DNA of 38,688 bases, from positions 1 through 38,688 of the forward strand of contig DATDRW010000044.1 in NCBI GenBank assembly GCA_035291545.1, written 5' to 3'. Shown here piece by piece: positions 11,360-19,044 of this stretch. This DNA is from UBA11373 sp035291545 (GTDB lineage: Bacteria > Actinomycetota > Acidimicrobiia > Spongiisociales > UBA11373). Numbering within the stretch: position 1 is the stretch's first letter; each line of letters opens with the position of its first letter. Under the pieces are notes generated by a model that was not told the DNA's origin, ran no database searches, and saw nothing but the letters and a program-made list of their open reading frames with translations. The position numbers and the translations under genes are program-made.

Positions 11360-12345
11360 CCCGTCACACCCTCCCAGACCCCGACCAGGTCGTCGAGGCG
11401 ACGTTGGCGCCCGCCGGACATGAGCGACACGGTGATGCGGTCGACGCCGATGGCCGCAATGGAGCGCATCCTGTCCCGGCATTGCTCGGTGTCGCCGGCG
11501 ACCGCCAGTTGTATCGCGAATTCGTCCGACACCACACCGGCGTGTTCCGCCGCCACGGAGAGATGGTCGGAGAAGTTGTACGCCGTGGCGGAACGGCGTA
11601 TCTCGTCGCGGAATGGGAGGAATGCGGCCGGAATGCTCTCCCATCGGTCGAGCCAGCGGGCCTGCGCCGATGCCCATGACCGAACCGCGTCGATGGCGCC
11701 TTCGCCGACGGCCATGGTGACCCAGAGATCGATCGCCACGGAATCCGGATCGCGACCGGATGCCGCGGCACCGCGGCGCACGTGATCGATCTGTGTCCGG
11801 TAGGTCTCGGGATGAGAGGGGCCCATCACGATCACGCCGTCGGCAACGGCACCCGCCATAGCCAGCATCTTCGGCTGGCTGGCGGCGAGGTAGATCGGCG
11901 GCGGCGGCGTCGAGGCGGCGGTGATGCCGACCGTTGTTCCGAGGTAATCGACCTCGCCACCTCGGAGGAGGGTTCGTACTCGCTCGACCCCGGAGCGCAT
12001 CTCGACGATCTTCTGCGGCTCGAGTCCGATGGGAAACACGGCGCTGTCACCGGCCCCGATACCGGCGAGGATCCGACCGGGCGCAAGGGCGCTCAGCGTG
12101 GCGAGTGTGGTAGCCACGACCGTTTCGTGCCGGGTGAGCAGGTTGGTGACCCCGGGTCCGAGTTTGATTCGTTCGGTTTCGCGGGCGAGGACGGCGAGCA
12201 AGGCGAAGGCGTCGCGCATCGCCACCTGGGAATCGATCACCCAGCAGGCGTCAACGCCGTCATCCGCAGCGCGTTTCACCAGGTCGACCACGCGGTCGAT
12301 GTCCTCTCGGGCGCTCCACCCGATCGAGATGCCCAGGGCGGTCAT
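11356..12345 (-). CDS. LLM-class flavin-dependent oxidoreductase
   Basis: A 329-residue luciferase-like TIM-barrel flavoprotein. The fold is shown by GISIGWSAR, the DSQVAMRDAFALLAVLA segment, the family-typical IKLGPGVTNLLTRHETVVA, and the GRILAGIGAGDS loop. Members use FMN for oxygenation or F420 for hydride transfer; TRHETVVATTLATLS resembles F420-dependent, methylene-H4MPT-reductase-like proteins common in actinomycetes. In this island it could be the oxygenase that opens or de-aromatises a ring. It is the last of nine tightly packed genes, starting in an ATGA overlap with the nitrilase gene. Cofactor and substrate are not settled by sequence. Confidence 0.87.
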   Translation of the reverse strand: MTALGISIGWSAREDIDRVVDLVKRAADDGVDACWVIDSQVAMRDAFALLAVLARETERIKLGPGVTNLLTRHETVVATTLATLSALAPGRILAGIGAGDSAVFPIGLEPQKIVEMRSGVERVRTLLRGGEVDYLGTTVGITAASTPPPPIYLAASQPKMLAMAGAVADGVIVMGPSHPETYRTQIDHVRRGAAASGRDPDSVAIDLWVTMAVGEGAIDAVRSWASAQARWLDRWESIPAAFLPFRDEIRRSATAYNFSDHLSVAAEHAGVVSDEFAIQLAVAGDTEQCRDRMRSIAAIGVDRITVSLMSGGRQRRLDDLVGVWEGVTG

Positions 12346-13253
12346 GAGCCGTCGGAGAGTGCGGCGAAGTCGGCGTGGGGGCGCACCAGATGACCGTACA
12401 GCTCGGGTCGGCGGTCCCGCAGCACCGGAAAGATGTCCGAAGCGTGGTCCAGGTGCGCCCCGGGGAGGGTTGCCACCAGTGTCTCTGCCCCCGGCCCGGC
12501 GGTGGCGATCACCTCGCCGAGTGCCGAGACGATCCGGCTCTTCCCGTACAGCGACCAGTTGCGGCCGCGCACCTCCATCTCTCCGACGCCATTGGCGAAC
12601 ACCACGTGGCACTGGCCCTCGAGCGCCCGGGCGACGGGGAGTACCTCGCCCAGGCGCTCCAGGTTGCCGAGGTCCAGCCAGTTGGCGGCCACGACGAGGA
12701 GTTCGGCACCCCGGAGCGAGGCATCCCGGGCCAGTTCCGGGAACAGCATGTCGTAACAGATCATCAGTCCGACACGCCCCAGCCGGGTATCGGCGACGGC
12801 GACCCGGTCCCCGGGCGTGAAGTAGTGGTTCTCTTCCACCGGTAGGTGCACCTTGCGATACACCGCGACGATCTCGCCGGCCTCGATCAGGGCGACCGAG
12901 TTGAAGAACTCGTTGCGCATCGAGGTGGGCTCCATGAGGCCGACCGCCATGAGGGCGCGTCTTCCGGCAGTGGCGGCCACCAGCCGGGGAAGGGAGGTCC
13001 CGGTCGCCTCGGCGGCGGCGGCGGCGAGAATCTGCTTGCGACTCTGGTCGTAACCCTTGAGCGGGATGTAGCCGGTCACTGCCAGTTCCGGGAAGACGAC
13101 GAGGTCGGCGGTGTCGGCGACGTCGTGGTAGGCGGCGGCGATCGCCGCGGTGTTGCTCGCCACCGCCGTGTCGTCGGACCACGCCTGGGCGGCGGCGCGC
13201 TGCACGACGGCGACGACAAGATCGGTGCGGCTGGCGGAGGCCGGCTCGGTCAT
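12342..13253 (-). CDS. Nitrilase-superfamily carbon-nitrogen hydrolase
   Basis: A 303-residue C-N hydrolase with the full catalytic set: E56 in FPELAVTGY, K134 in YRKVHLP and C166 in LMICYDMLFPE. The superfamily hydrolyses amides, carbamoyl groups or nitriles to acids and ammonia; the length and motif spacing fit an aliphatic amidase or N-carbamoyl hydrolase more than an aromatic nitrilase. It starts at ATG 13253 in an ATGA overlap with the thiolase stop. In context it could release ammonia from a ring-opened nitrogenous intermediate, which is an inference. Confidence 0.88.
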   Translation of the reverse strand: MTEPASASRTDLVVAVVQRAAAQAWSDDTAVASNTAAIAAAYHDVADTADLVVFPELAVTGYIPLKGYDQSRKQILAAAAAEATGTSLPRLVAATAGRRALMAVGLMEPTSMRNEFFNSVALIEAGEIVAVYRKVHLPVEENHYFTPGDRVAVADTRLGRVGLMICYDMLFPELARDASLRGAELLVVAANWLDLGNLERLGEVLPVARALEGQCHVVFANGVGEMEVRGRNWSLYGKSRIVSALGEVIATAGPGAETLVATLPGAHLDHASDIFPVLRDRRPELYGHLVRPHADFAALSDGS

Positions 13254-14440
13254 CCGGCGGCCTCCAGGAGGACGGCGTCGGCCTGACCGAAGCCGCCGCA
13301 GATCGCAATCGCGGCCCACCGTCCTCCCTCACGGGCGAGCCGTCGCGCCGCGGTGAGCACCAGCCGGGCGCCGCTGGCGCCGATGGGATGCCCGATGGCG
13401 ACTGCTCCTCCGTTCGCATTGGTGCGCGCCAGCAACTCCTTCTCCAGACCGGGGTCACCGCCCGCCATGCGACGGACGCTGACCAGGGGGGTTGCGGCGT
13501 ACGCCTCGTTGATCTCGATGACGTCGAGGTCGCCGACCGCGATGTCTGCCTCGGTGCAGAGGCGCGCGATGGCCACCCCGGGAAGGTATGCCGACGATGT
13601 CGGCGAGTCTGCGGTCTGCAGGTAGGAGTGGATTCGGGTCGGTGTCTCCCCCCTCTCGCGAGTTGTGGCGCCGTCGGCCACGATGACGGCGCACGCGCCG
13701 TCGTTGAGACCGGGAGCGTTGCCGGCGGTGATCGTCGGTGAGTTGCGCACCGTGGGGAGCGCCGCCAGTCGTTCCAGCGACGTGTCCCGACGTGGCGGCT
13801 CGTCCTCGAGGTGCGTTCCGGTCGGCGTCTCCACCGGCACGATTTCATCGTTGAAGAATCCGGCGTCGCGCGCTGCGAAGTACCGCTGGTGACTCCCCAG
13901 CGCCCACTCGTCCTGGGCCTCGCGGTCGACGTTGTGCTCGAGGGCGACCCGGCCGACATACTCGGCGATTGACGTGCCGGTCAGGGGGGAACGCATCAGC
14001 AGCAGGTCCTCGACCTCGAGGTCGCCGAGGCGGTCGGTGCCCCGGGTGCCGTGGAGGAGGCGGGGGGTGCGGCTCATCGTCTCGACACCCAGGCACACCA
14101 CGGCGCGGGCTCCGGTAGCGAGAGCGCGGGTCGCCAACCCGACGACTGCCGCGCCCGAACAACAGGCGCGATCGACCGTGATCGAGGGGAGATGCGCGGG
14201 GAGCCCGGCGGCGGCGGCGATCTGGCGCGCCGGGACCATGAGGCCCGCCTCGATCATGCCGACGCCCACGTCGAACTCGTCGATGGCCGTCTCCGGCCAG
14301 GCGTAGCCCTCCAAGACGGCGCGCACGATCCGGCTGCCGAGATCGACCATGGAGACGTCGCGGAGCGCACCGCCGAATCTTCCGAAGCCGCTGCGTATCC
14401 CGCCGACCAACCAGGCATCGTCGGGATGTTCGACCCTCAT
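13250..14440 (-). CDS. Thiolase (acetyl-CoA acetyltransferase family)
   Basis: A 396-residue thiolase with all three catalytic elements: the nucleophilic Cys in DRACCSG (C93), the His in AIGHPIGASGAR (H351) and the C-terminal acid/base Cys in ICGGFGQADA (C381). INEAYA replaces the usual NEAFA. Its length and motifs fit a degradative beta-ketoacyl-CoA thiolase, which would cleave a 3-oxoacyl-CoA made after ring opening and CoA activation. The gap to the cupin gene upstream is only 9 bp, and it overlaps the nitrilase gene by 4 bp. Confidence 0.93.
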   Translation of the reverse strand: MRVEHPDDAWLVGGIRSGFGRFGGALRDVSMVDLGSRIVRAVLEGYAWPETAIDEFDVGVGMIEAGLMVPARQIAAAAGLPAHLPSITVDRACCSGAAVVGLATRALATGARAVVCLGVETMSRTPRLLHGTRGTDRLGDLEVEDLLLMRSPLTGTSIAEYVGRVALEHNVDREAQDEWALGSHQRYFAARDAGFFNDEIVPVETPTGTHLEDEPPRRDTSLERLAALPTVRNSPTITAGNAPGLNDGACAVIVADGATTRERGETPTRIHSYLQTADSPTSSAYLPGVAIARLCTEADIAVGDLDVIEINEAYAATPLVSVRRMAGGDPGLEKELLARTNANGGAVAIGHPIGASGARLVLTAARRLAREGGRWAAIAICGGFGQADAVLLEAAG

Positions 14441-14449
14441 CGCGTCTCC

Positions 14450-14854
14450 CTACTCGTAGCTGTCCTGACGTTCGTCCCGGGTGTAGTCGAACCGCGGCAT
14501 GATCACACAGAAGTGGACGTAGGACTCGTCACCGATCTCGAACCGTACCCGGGCGCCGGTGGGGATCAGATAGGCGTCACCGGCGGTGAAGGTCCTGGTG
14601 ACCTGTTTGCGATGGTTGGGTGCCAAGGTGTACGTGACAATGGCACTTCCTCGCGTGATGTAGTGCACCTCGTCGTGCCAGAAGGCCCAGTTGACCGTGC
14701 TGTTCGGGGCGAACGACTCCAGCGCCAGCGTACCCCGGGGGTCGTTGAGCAGGAACTGCACCTGGAAGCGCTCGGTCTGCCCGACGATCGGCCCGCCGAA
14801 CACCTGCGGTTCCGAGGCGAGCAACGCCGCCTCGTCCAATCGCACTGCCTTCAT
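14450..14854 (-). CDS. Small cupin-domain protein
   Basis: A 134-residue single-domain cupin. The double-stranded beta-helix is suggested by NWAFWHDEVHYITRGSAIVTY, which supplies His and Glu-type ligands of motif 1, and by FTAGDAYLIPTGARVRFE for motif 2. Motif 2 lacks the usual His (ARVRF where PHxxxN is expected), so metal binding may be incomplete. Function is unknown; such proteins act as small dioxygenases, isomerases or sensors. It starts in an ATGA overlap with the CoA-ligase stop, which places it firmly in the nine-gene operon. Confidence 0.72.
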   Translation of the reverse strand: MKAVRLDEAALLASEPQVFGGPIVGQTERFQVQFLLNDPRGTLALESFAPNSTVNWAFWHDEVHYITRGSAIVTYTLAPNHRKQVTRTFTAGDAYLIPTGARVRFEIGDESYVHFCVIMPRFDYTRDERQDSYE

Positions 14855-16194
14855 CGCACCCTCCGTTCGTCATTCCACCGTTTGATCTTCACGAAGTCTT
14901 CAGGGACCTCGCGGGCCAGCGTGCCCGCAGGCACTACGGCGATAGCGGCGTTGAGACCGGTGACCTGCTGTACCGCCTCGGTGACAAGGCCGGCTGCGGC
15001 CGTGCTCTCCGCCTCGATGCGGATCTCGACGATCTCGGACCCGTCGCCGCCGGTGCCGATCCGACCCCGGTAGTCCACCACCCCGGGCACTGAGAAGACC
15101 GCGGTGTCGAATGTCGCCGGCCAGACATTGACCCCGCGCACCTTCATCATGTCGTCGAGCCGCATCACCGCTCCGGCGGCGATCCCGGCGAGCGTCCGCC
15201 GGCATTCGCACGATCCCGGCGCCGCCCAGCGCACCTTGTCGCCGGTGGCATAGCGCAGCAGCGGCGAGGCAGCCGCGCCGAACGGTGTGACGATGAGTTC
15301 GCCCTCCTTCCCGTCGGCGACCGGATCCCCGGACGCGCGGTCTATCACCTCGTAGTATCCAGACTCGGGGGGGAAGTGGAGCACTCCGAGTCCTCCGTCC
15401 CGCACCACACCGCCGGGGCAGGTCCAGGCGATGGCGCGCTCGGTGCATCCGTACTGCTCGTAGAGTCGAGCTCCCCATCGCTGCTCGATCCCTTTCGCCC
15501 ACCCTATCGAGTAGGTCTCACCTGCGACCATGAGGGTGCCGACTCCCAGAGACGCCGGATCGATCCCGGCGTCCTCGCAGGCGACGGCGAGCCGCTGCAC
15601 GTAGCTGGGGGTGCCCACGATCATGTCGGCGCCGAATCCGGCGAGCACCGCCACCTTGCGCTCGGTGGGATAGGAACCCACGGACAACACATTGGCCCCG
15701 ATCGCACGAAGTGCGGCGTAGTACCACATGCCGGCCGCGGTCATCCCGACCGGGATGCTGAGCAGCACCTTCGTGCCCGGCCCGACCCCAGCCCAGAGGA
15801 ACCCGGTCGCTTCGGTGCGGGTAATCGCCGCCTCATCGGCGTCGTCGAGAGCGAAGACCTCGGTGCCCCGTCCGCTGGTGCCGCTGGTCTGCACGGTCAT
15901 GCGGATCGCGCCGGCGGAGGCGACGGTCCGGGTGCCATAGGGAGGGTGGGCCTCGCAGTCGGCGACCACGTCGTCCTTGCGGGTGGCCGGGAGGGTGCGG
16001 AACGCCGCGGCCGTCCTGTCGGTGGGAAGGCGGAGCCGGGCGCGGTAGAAGGGGTTTTCCGCGGCGAGCCGGTCGGCGATGTGCCATGCCCGGGTCAGCT
16101 GCCATTCGCCGAGTGCGGCAGGCTCCGTCGGCGTGTCGTCGAACCAGCGGGCGTTCACCGCATCGAATGTTTCGGGAAGCACGGAAGTACTCAC
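14851..16194 (-). CDS. PaaK-like phenylacetate/aryl-CoA ligase
   Basis: A 447-residue AMP-forming acyl/aryl-CoA ligase of the phenylacetate-CoA ligase type; PaaK proteins are usually about 430-440 residues. The ATP-binding P-loop TSGTSGRGTE is at about 103-112, YEQYGCTERA is the A5 adenine motif, and RLDDMMKVRGVNVWP matches the PaaK C-terminal hinge. The short C-terminal domain ends with the catalytic Lys segment VKIKRWNDERR. It would activate an aromatic or ring-derived carboxylate with ATP and CoA. I chose GTG 16194 because it lies 8 bp after the M20 stop and the family N-terminus follows. No strong ribosome-binding site is seen, so it may rely on coupling. Confidence 0.85.
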   Translation of the reverse strand: MSTSVLPETFDAVNARWFDDTPTEPAALGEWQLTRAWHIADRLAAENPFYRARLRLPTDRTAAAFRTLPATRKDDVVADCEAHPPYGTRTVASAGAIRMTVQTSGTSGRGTEVFALDDADEAAITRTEATGFLWAGVGPGTKVLLSIPVGMTAAGMWYYAALRAIGANVLSVGSYPTERKVAVLAGFGADMIVGTPSYVQRLAVACEDAGIDPASLGVGTLMVAGETYSIGWAKGIEQRWGARLYEQYGCTERAIAWTCPGGVVRDGGLGVLHFPPESGYYEVIDRASGDPVADGKEGELIVTPFGAAASPLLRYATGDKVRWAAPGSCECRRTLAGIAAGAVMRLDDMMKVRGVNVWPATFDTAVFSVPGVVDYRGRIGTGGDGSEIVEIRIEAESTAAAGLVTEAVQQVTGLNAAIAVVPAGTLAREVPEDFVKIKRWNDERRVR

Positions 16195-16202
16195 GGGCGG
16201 GC

Positions 16203-17462
16203 CTATTCGGCGATGCCGCAGTAGAGGAGTGCGGCACGGCCGTACACCCGGGCGGTCACCGCCAGGTCGGCGACCGACACCGAGAAGTTGCCGCCTCCTG
16301 TGGAAGACGCCGGACCGTAGGTCAGGCTGGGGATGCCCGCCTCGTTGAACGGCGTGATGTCGCGCCACATGGAGGTGACGGCGGGTGCCGGCGGATCGGG
16401 GTCCTTGCCGAACTCGGCTCGATGGGCGGTCCGCACCGCCCCGGCGAGCTCTTCGATTCCGGTTGCCTCGTAGCCGCGGCGGTGCAGCACGCACTCGATC
16501 TCGTACGGCACTCCGGTGCGGTCGAGCACCGCGATCAACTCCCGCTGCAGGGTCATCGGCCTGGTGTCGGGGGCAGTGCGCACATCGAGATATAGATGAG
16601 CCAACTCGGGCGACTTGGTGATCTTGTCTGGTCGGCCGCCTCGTACCGCGCCGATGTTCGCCTTGGGGACAACGGTGCCGCCGGCACACTCGTAACGGCG
16701 CGAGGCATAGGCGGCGCCCCATTCGTTGAGCGCAGCGATCACCGGTGCCAGCCTGACGATCGCATTCGGGTTCGCCACCGGGTCGGGTTCCGCGGGTACA
16801 AACGGGGTGTACTTGGGCTCGCCACCGAGGACCGTGACCTTGAAGTACGCCTTGCCCGCCTCGACCCAGCCGATGGCGTTGCCGGTCGCCTCGGCGACCA
16901 GTGCGGCGTCGCCGACGACCCCATGAGCGATGGCATAGCGGGTCCCCAGATCCTTGCCGAGGTGAGCCGTCCCCTGGAACTCGTCCATCGGCTCGAGGCC
17001 GATCTCACCCGGAACCGCGTGCAGCAACACGTCGCCGCGGAGGGTGATACCGGAGCGTCTGATGGCGGCGGCAGCGATCAGGAACGCTGCCATCGGCGCC
17101 TTGTCGTTGACCAACCCGTTGCCGTACAACACGTCGCCGTCGCGCCAGGCGGTGATGTACTTTGCCTGCGCCGGGTCAACGTAGACGAGGGTGTCGTCGC
17201 GGCTGATTGCGGTGTCGAGGTGGGCGTTGAACACCAGGGTGGGCCCGTCGCCGCGTCCCTTCATCCGGGCGACGATGGAGGGTCGCTCCTCGACAAGGCC
17301 GATCCGCTTCGGCGAGAAACCCTGGCCCGCCATCCAGTGCTCGACGGCGTAGGCGGCCGGGCCCTCGGCCCCCGCAGGCGCCTCGATGGCTCCCAGATCG
17401 ACCGCCAGGCCGGCGAGCTCCTCGTCGTCGATGTGGCTGATGACGTCACCGACGGCGCTCAC
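16203..17462 (-). CDS. M20-family metallohydrolase (peptidase/deacylase)
   Basis: A 419-residue dinuclear-zinc hydrolase of the M20 family (ArgE/DapE/carboxypeptidase G2 type). VFNAHLDTA supplies the first His and its Asp, GNGLVNDKAPMAAFL the bridging Asp, and the acidic HAVPGEIGLEP stretch corresponds to the general base Glu region. MWRDITPFNEAGIPSLTYGP carries the late ligand region. Members cleave N-acyl, N-carbamoyl or peptide bonds. GTG 17462 overlaps the upstream zinc-ribbon gene stop as GTGA. The long frame upstream of it is not homologous. It may deacylate an amide intermediate; the substrate is unknown. Confidence 0.82.
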   Translation of the reverse strand: MSAVGDVISHIDDEELAGLAVDLGAIEAPAGAEGPAAYAVEHWMAGQGFSPKRIGLVEERPSIVARMKGRGDGPTLVFNAHLDTAISRDDTLVYVDPAQAKYITAWRDGDVLYGNGLVNDKAPMAAFLIAAAAIRRSGITLRGDVLLHAVPGEIGLEPMDEFQGTAHLGKDLGTRYAIAHGVVGDAALVAEATGNAIGWVEAGKAYFKVTVLGGEPKYTPFVPAEPDPVANPNAIVRLAPVIAALNEWGAAYASRRYECAGGTVVPKANIGAVRGGRPDKITKSPELAHLYLDVRTAPDTRPMTLQRELIAVLDRTGVPYEIECVLHRRGYEATGIEELAGAVRTAHRAEFGKDPDPPAPAVTSMWRDITPFNEAGIPSLTYGPASSTGGGNFSVSVADLAVTARVYGRAALLYCGIAE

Positions 17463-17659
17463 GATTCGGGCTCCCAGATCTCGATGGACACGTTGGCATT
17501 GGTCACGGCCTCGACGGACTTCGAGTGCGGCGACCCCTCGGGGAGGAAGAGGTGCCCGCAACCGACGCAGCGGACCCGCACCGTGCCGATCTCCCACAGG
17601 GCGCCATCCACGACGAAGCGGACGGCACACCGCGGACACTGCAACTGCTTGATGTACAT
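17459..17659 (-). CDS. Small zinc-ribbon protein next to UbiD
   Basis: A 66-residue protein with two CxxC knuckles (C8, C11 and C31, C34), which would bind one zinc ion. The acidic tail has no further motif. Its place directly after ubiD recalls the small third subunit (BsdD/VdcD type) of hydroxyarylic acid decarboxylases, which also has a zinc-binding pattern, but the sequence between the knuckles is not obviously the same family. The ATG shares its A with the UbiD TGA stop (TGATG), and its stop overlaps the M20 start, so translation is chained. Confidence 0.7.
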   Translation of the reverse strand: MYIKQLQCPRCAVRFVVDGALWEIGTVRVRCVGCGHLFLPEGSPHSKSVEAVTNANVSIEIWEPES

Positions 17660-19044
17660 CACGCCCTCTCGATCGTGTATTGCCCGATGGGGAAGCGCCG
17701 CACCGCATCGTCGGGCACCCTGGCGATGGGAGGCCGAGGGCTGTCGAGACGCCAGGTGGCATCGATGATCAGACCCTCGGTAGTCCCGAATCCGGGATTG
17801 GAAGGGTCGAGCAGCGACCCCTGGAGTCCCTTGAGGATGCTGACGTCGTCGCCCGCCTTCACCCGGGTGGACACCGCCCACAGCACCTGCTGGGCGTCGA
17901 ACACGTCGATGTCGTCGTCGACGACGATCACCTGCTTCACCAGGTTTCCGGCGGCGATCACCGCAAGGGCGGCACGAACCGGTTGGCCCTCGGCCGACTT
18001 CTTCATGCTGATGACCGCCGTCGTGGGTCCCCCGCCGGTGAACCACCCCAAGTCGATCACCTGCGGCACGGCATTCTGCGCCGCGGCGAGCAGACTGGCG
18101 TGGATCGATACATGGGCATTCAGGTGGTCCAGGTGGCCGGCGAAGATCTCGGTCACTACCGGGTCATCGCGATGGGTGATGGCGTCGACTTCGAGCACGT
18201 GCGAGAGCTTCTGTGGCCCGAGATAGCGCATGTACTCGCCAAACGGTCCTTCCACGGCCCTTTTCCCGGCGAGCAACCGACCCTCGACAATCGCCTCTGC
18301 ATGCGCTGGAACGAGGAGATCCGAACCATAGGAGAGCGACGGGATCACCTCGACCGGCTCGCCCATGAGGGCGCCGGCGACCGCGTACTCGTCGACCGCC
18401 ATCGCGGTCAGCGACGCCGCCGCAAGGTTGAAGGCCGGGTGGTGCCCGAGTACGAGGGCGACGGGCAGGTCCTCGCCCCCCGCTTCGGCGCTGCGTTGAA
18501 AGGCCCACAACTGGCGTGGGGAGATGTGCACGCCGATGTGCTGGCGATCGAAGAACATCGCACGGTTCCACGACAGGTTGTACCGGGTCGCTCCCGGCTC
18601 CCGGGCAACGACGATTGGTGTGAAGTAGTCGCCGCCCTCGCCTTCCACGTGGCGGGTCCACGGGAGGATTCGCAGGTCGACGTCGTCCCCGCGATACACC
18701 TGGGTGTGGACCGGTCCGTCGGAGATGGTTCGGTGCGGGCGCAAGTCTGCGCTCAATTCCGGCAGACGGACAAGCCACTCCCGCCAGTGCTCTGCTGTGG
18801 TGCCGATTGTTCGCATCACACTGTTGCGGCGGGAATAGACGTTGAAAAGCATGCGGAACACCGACTGTTCTCCCAACAGGTTCTTGACCGCGGCGAACAT
18901 CACAGGGGGGGCGCCGTCGGGCGTCTCCATTTGGGCGAGGATCGCGGTCGCCTCGAACGCGGCCGGGTCCACCAGGTCGGTGATCGTGAGCATCCCCAAC
19001 CCTGCCCCGTGCGCCTCGACCCAGCTGCGGAGCGAGGCGGTCAT
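17659..19044 (-). CDS. UbiD-family prenyl-FMN (de)carboxylase
   Basis: A 461-residue UbiD-family enzyme, which uses prenyl-FMN and a metal to decarboxylate, or in some cases carboxylate, unsaturated or aromatic acids. Key features are the cofactor-binding region YNLSWNRAMFFD (about 155-166), the catalytic glutamates E265 and E270 in VEGPFGEY, the metal-binding MAVDEYAVAGAL region, and VVDDDIDVFDAQQVLWA near the C-terminus. UbiX at 10.8 kb would supply the cofactor. With a PaaK-like ligase and a molybdenum hydroxylase in the same operon, an aromatic or heteroaromatic acid is the likely substrate. The ATG overlaps the CoxL stop as TGATG. Confidence 0.92.
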   Translation of the reverse strand: MTASLRSWVEAHGAGLGMLTITDLVDPAAFEATAILAQMETPDGAPPVMFAAVKNLLGEQSVFRMLFNVYSRRNSVMRTIGTTAEHWREWLVRLPELSADLRPHRTISDGPVHTQVYRGDDVDLRILPWTRHVEGEGGDYFTPIVVAREPGATRYNLSWNRAMFFDRQHIGVHISPRQLWAFQRSAEAGGEDLPVALVLGHHPAFNLAAASLTAMAVDEYAVAGALMGEPVEVIPSLSYGSDLLVPAHAEAIVEGRLLAGKRAVEGPFGEYMRYLGPQKLSHVLEVDAITHRDDPVVTEIFAGHLDHLNAHVSIHASLLAAAQNAVPQVIDLGWFTGGGPTTAVISMKKSAEGQPVRAALAVIAAGNLVKQVIVVDDDIDVFDAQQVLWAVSTRVKAGDDVSILKGLQGSLLDPSNPGFGTTEGLIIDATWRLDSPRPPIARVPDDAVRRFPIGQYTIERA

